Shown one piece after another: positions 6,253-6,301 of a DNA stretch of 6,301 bases. Below the pieces are notes generated by a model. It made no database searches. It saw only the letters and a list, made by a program, of their open reading frames with translations, and was not told the DNA's origin. The stretch is from Lachnospiraceae bacterium UBA7188. GTDB taxonomy: Bacteria; Bacillota; Clostridia; Lachnospirales; Lachnospiraceae. Position 1 is the first letter of the stretch. Every line of letters starts with the position of its first letter. The stretch lies in contig DKVC01000287.1 in assembly GCA_002490995.1 (NCBI GenBank), positions 1 through 6,301 of the forward strand. The letters run 5' to 3'. A program made the position numbers and the translations under genes.

Positions 6253-6301
6253 GGGAGGCGCAAACCGCGAATTATTCTTCCAACCTTTATCCCATTGACT
6301 G
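6227..6301. repeat. Short direct repeats at the 3' side of the transposition module
   Basis: CCATTGACTG occurs at 6227-6236 and again at 6292-6301, the last bases of the window. GCGAATT occurs at 6244-6250 and 6267-6273. Together they cover the 3' end of the TnpC-like gene and the following non-coding bases. Repeats in this place could be recombinase binding sites near the right end, but 10-bp and 7-bp matches can also arise by chance and the second long copy may continue out of view. Confidence 0.3.

Noticed and set aside
1603..6301. Matching terminal repeats that would define both ends of the element
   Set aside because: The palindrome at 1603-1620 has no copy near the right side, and the CCATTGACTG repeat has no copy near the left side. 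Tn554-type elements lack terminal inverted repeats, so their absence is not evidence against the element.

Overview
The window looks like accessory, mobile DNA from a Gram-positive anaerobe of the Clostridia (Lachnospiraceae-like). This rests on mid-range GC, strong AGGAGG-type ribosome binding sites, closely packed same-strand genes, and proteins that resemble clostridial conjugative or integrative elements. The assignment is an inference from style and protein families, not from a marker gene. All supported genes are on the plus strand; I found nothing convincing on the minus strand.

Left part (1-1520). A 63-nt hairpin-forming leader (37-99) precedes a 260-aa gene whose first half is a MazF/EndoA-type mRNA interferase. 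Its second half resembles the catalytic domain of serine recombinases, but most of the catalytic residues have been replaced. A 131-aa protein of unknown function and a previously easy-to-miss 39-aa single-pass hydrophobic peptide follow, each with its own ribosome binding site. No recognisable MazE antitoxin is present.

Right part (about 1600-6252). Four tightly coupled genes form a transposition module related to Tn554 and to recombinase-in-trio elements: three different tyrosine recombinases (372, 590 and 502 aa), each with a complete R-K-H-R-H-Y catalytic set, then a short TnpC/DUF6262-like protein with a predicted helix-turn-helix. The spacing is 16 nt between the first and second genes. 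The second/third and third/fourth genes each overlap by exactly 26 nt, so translation is probably coupled. An 18-bp near-palindrome containing a plausible -10 box lies just upstream of the first recombinase gene. It is a candidate promoter/operator or recombinase binding site near the left end of the element.

The main points of interest are the MazF-pseudo-resolvase fusion with no visible antitoxin, the leader hairpin before it, the microprotein, and the three-recombinase-plus-TnpC arrangement with unresolved ends.
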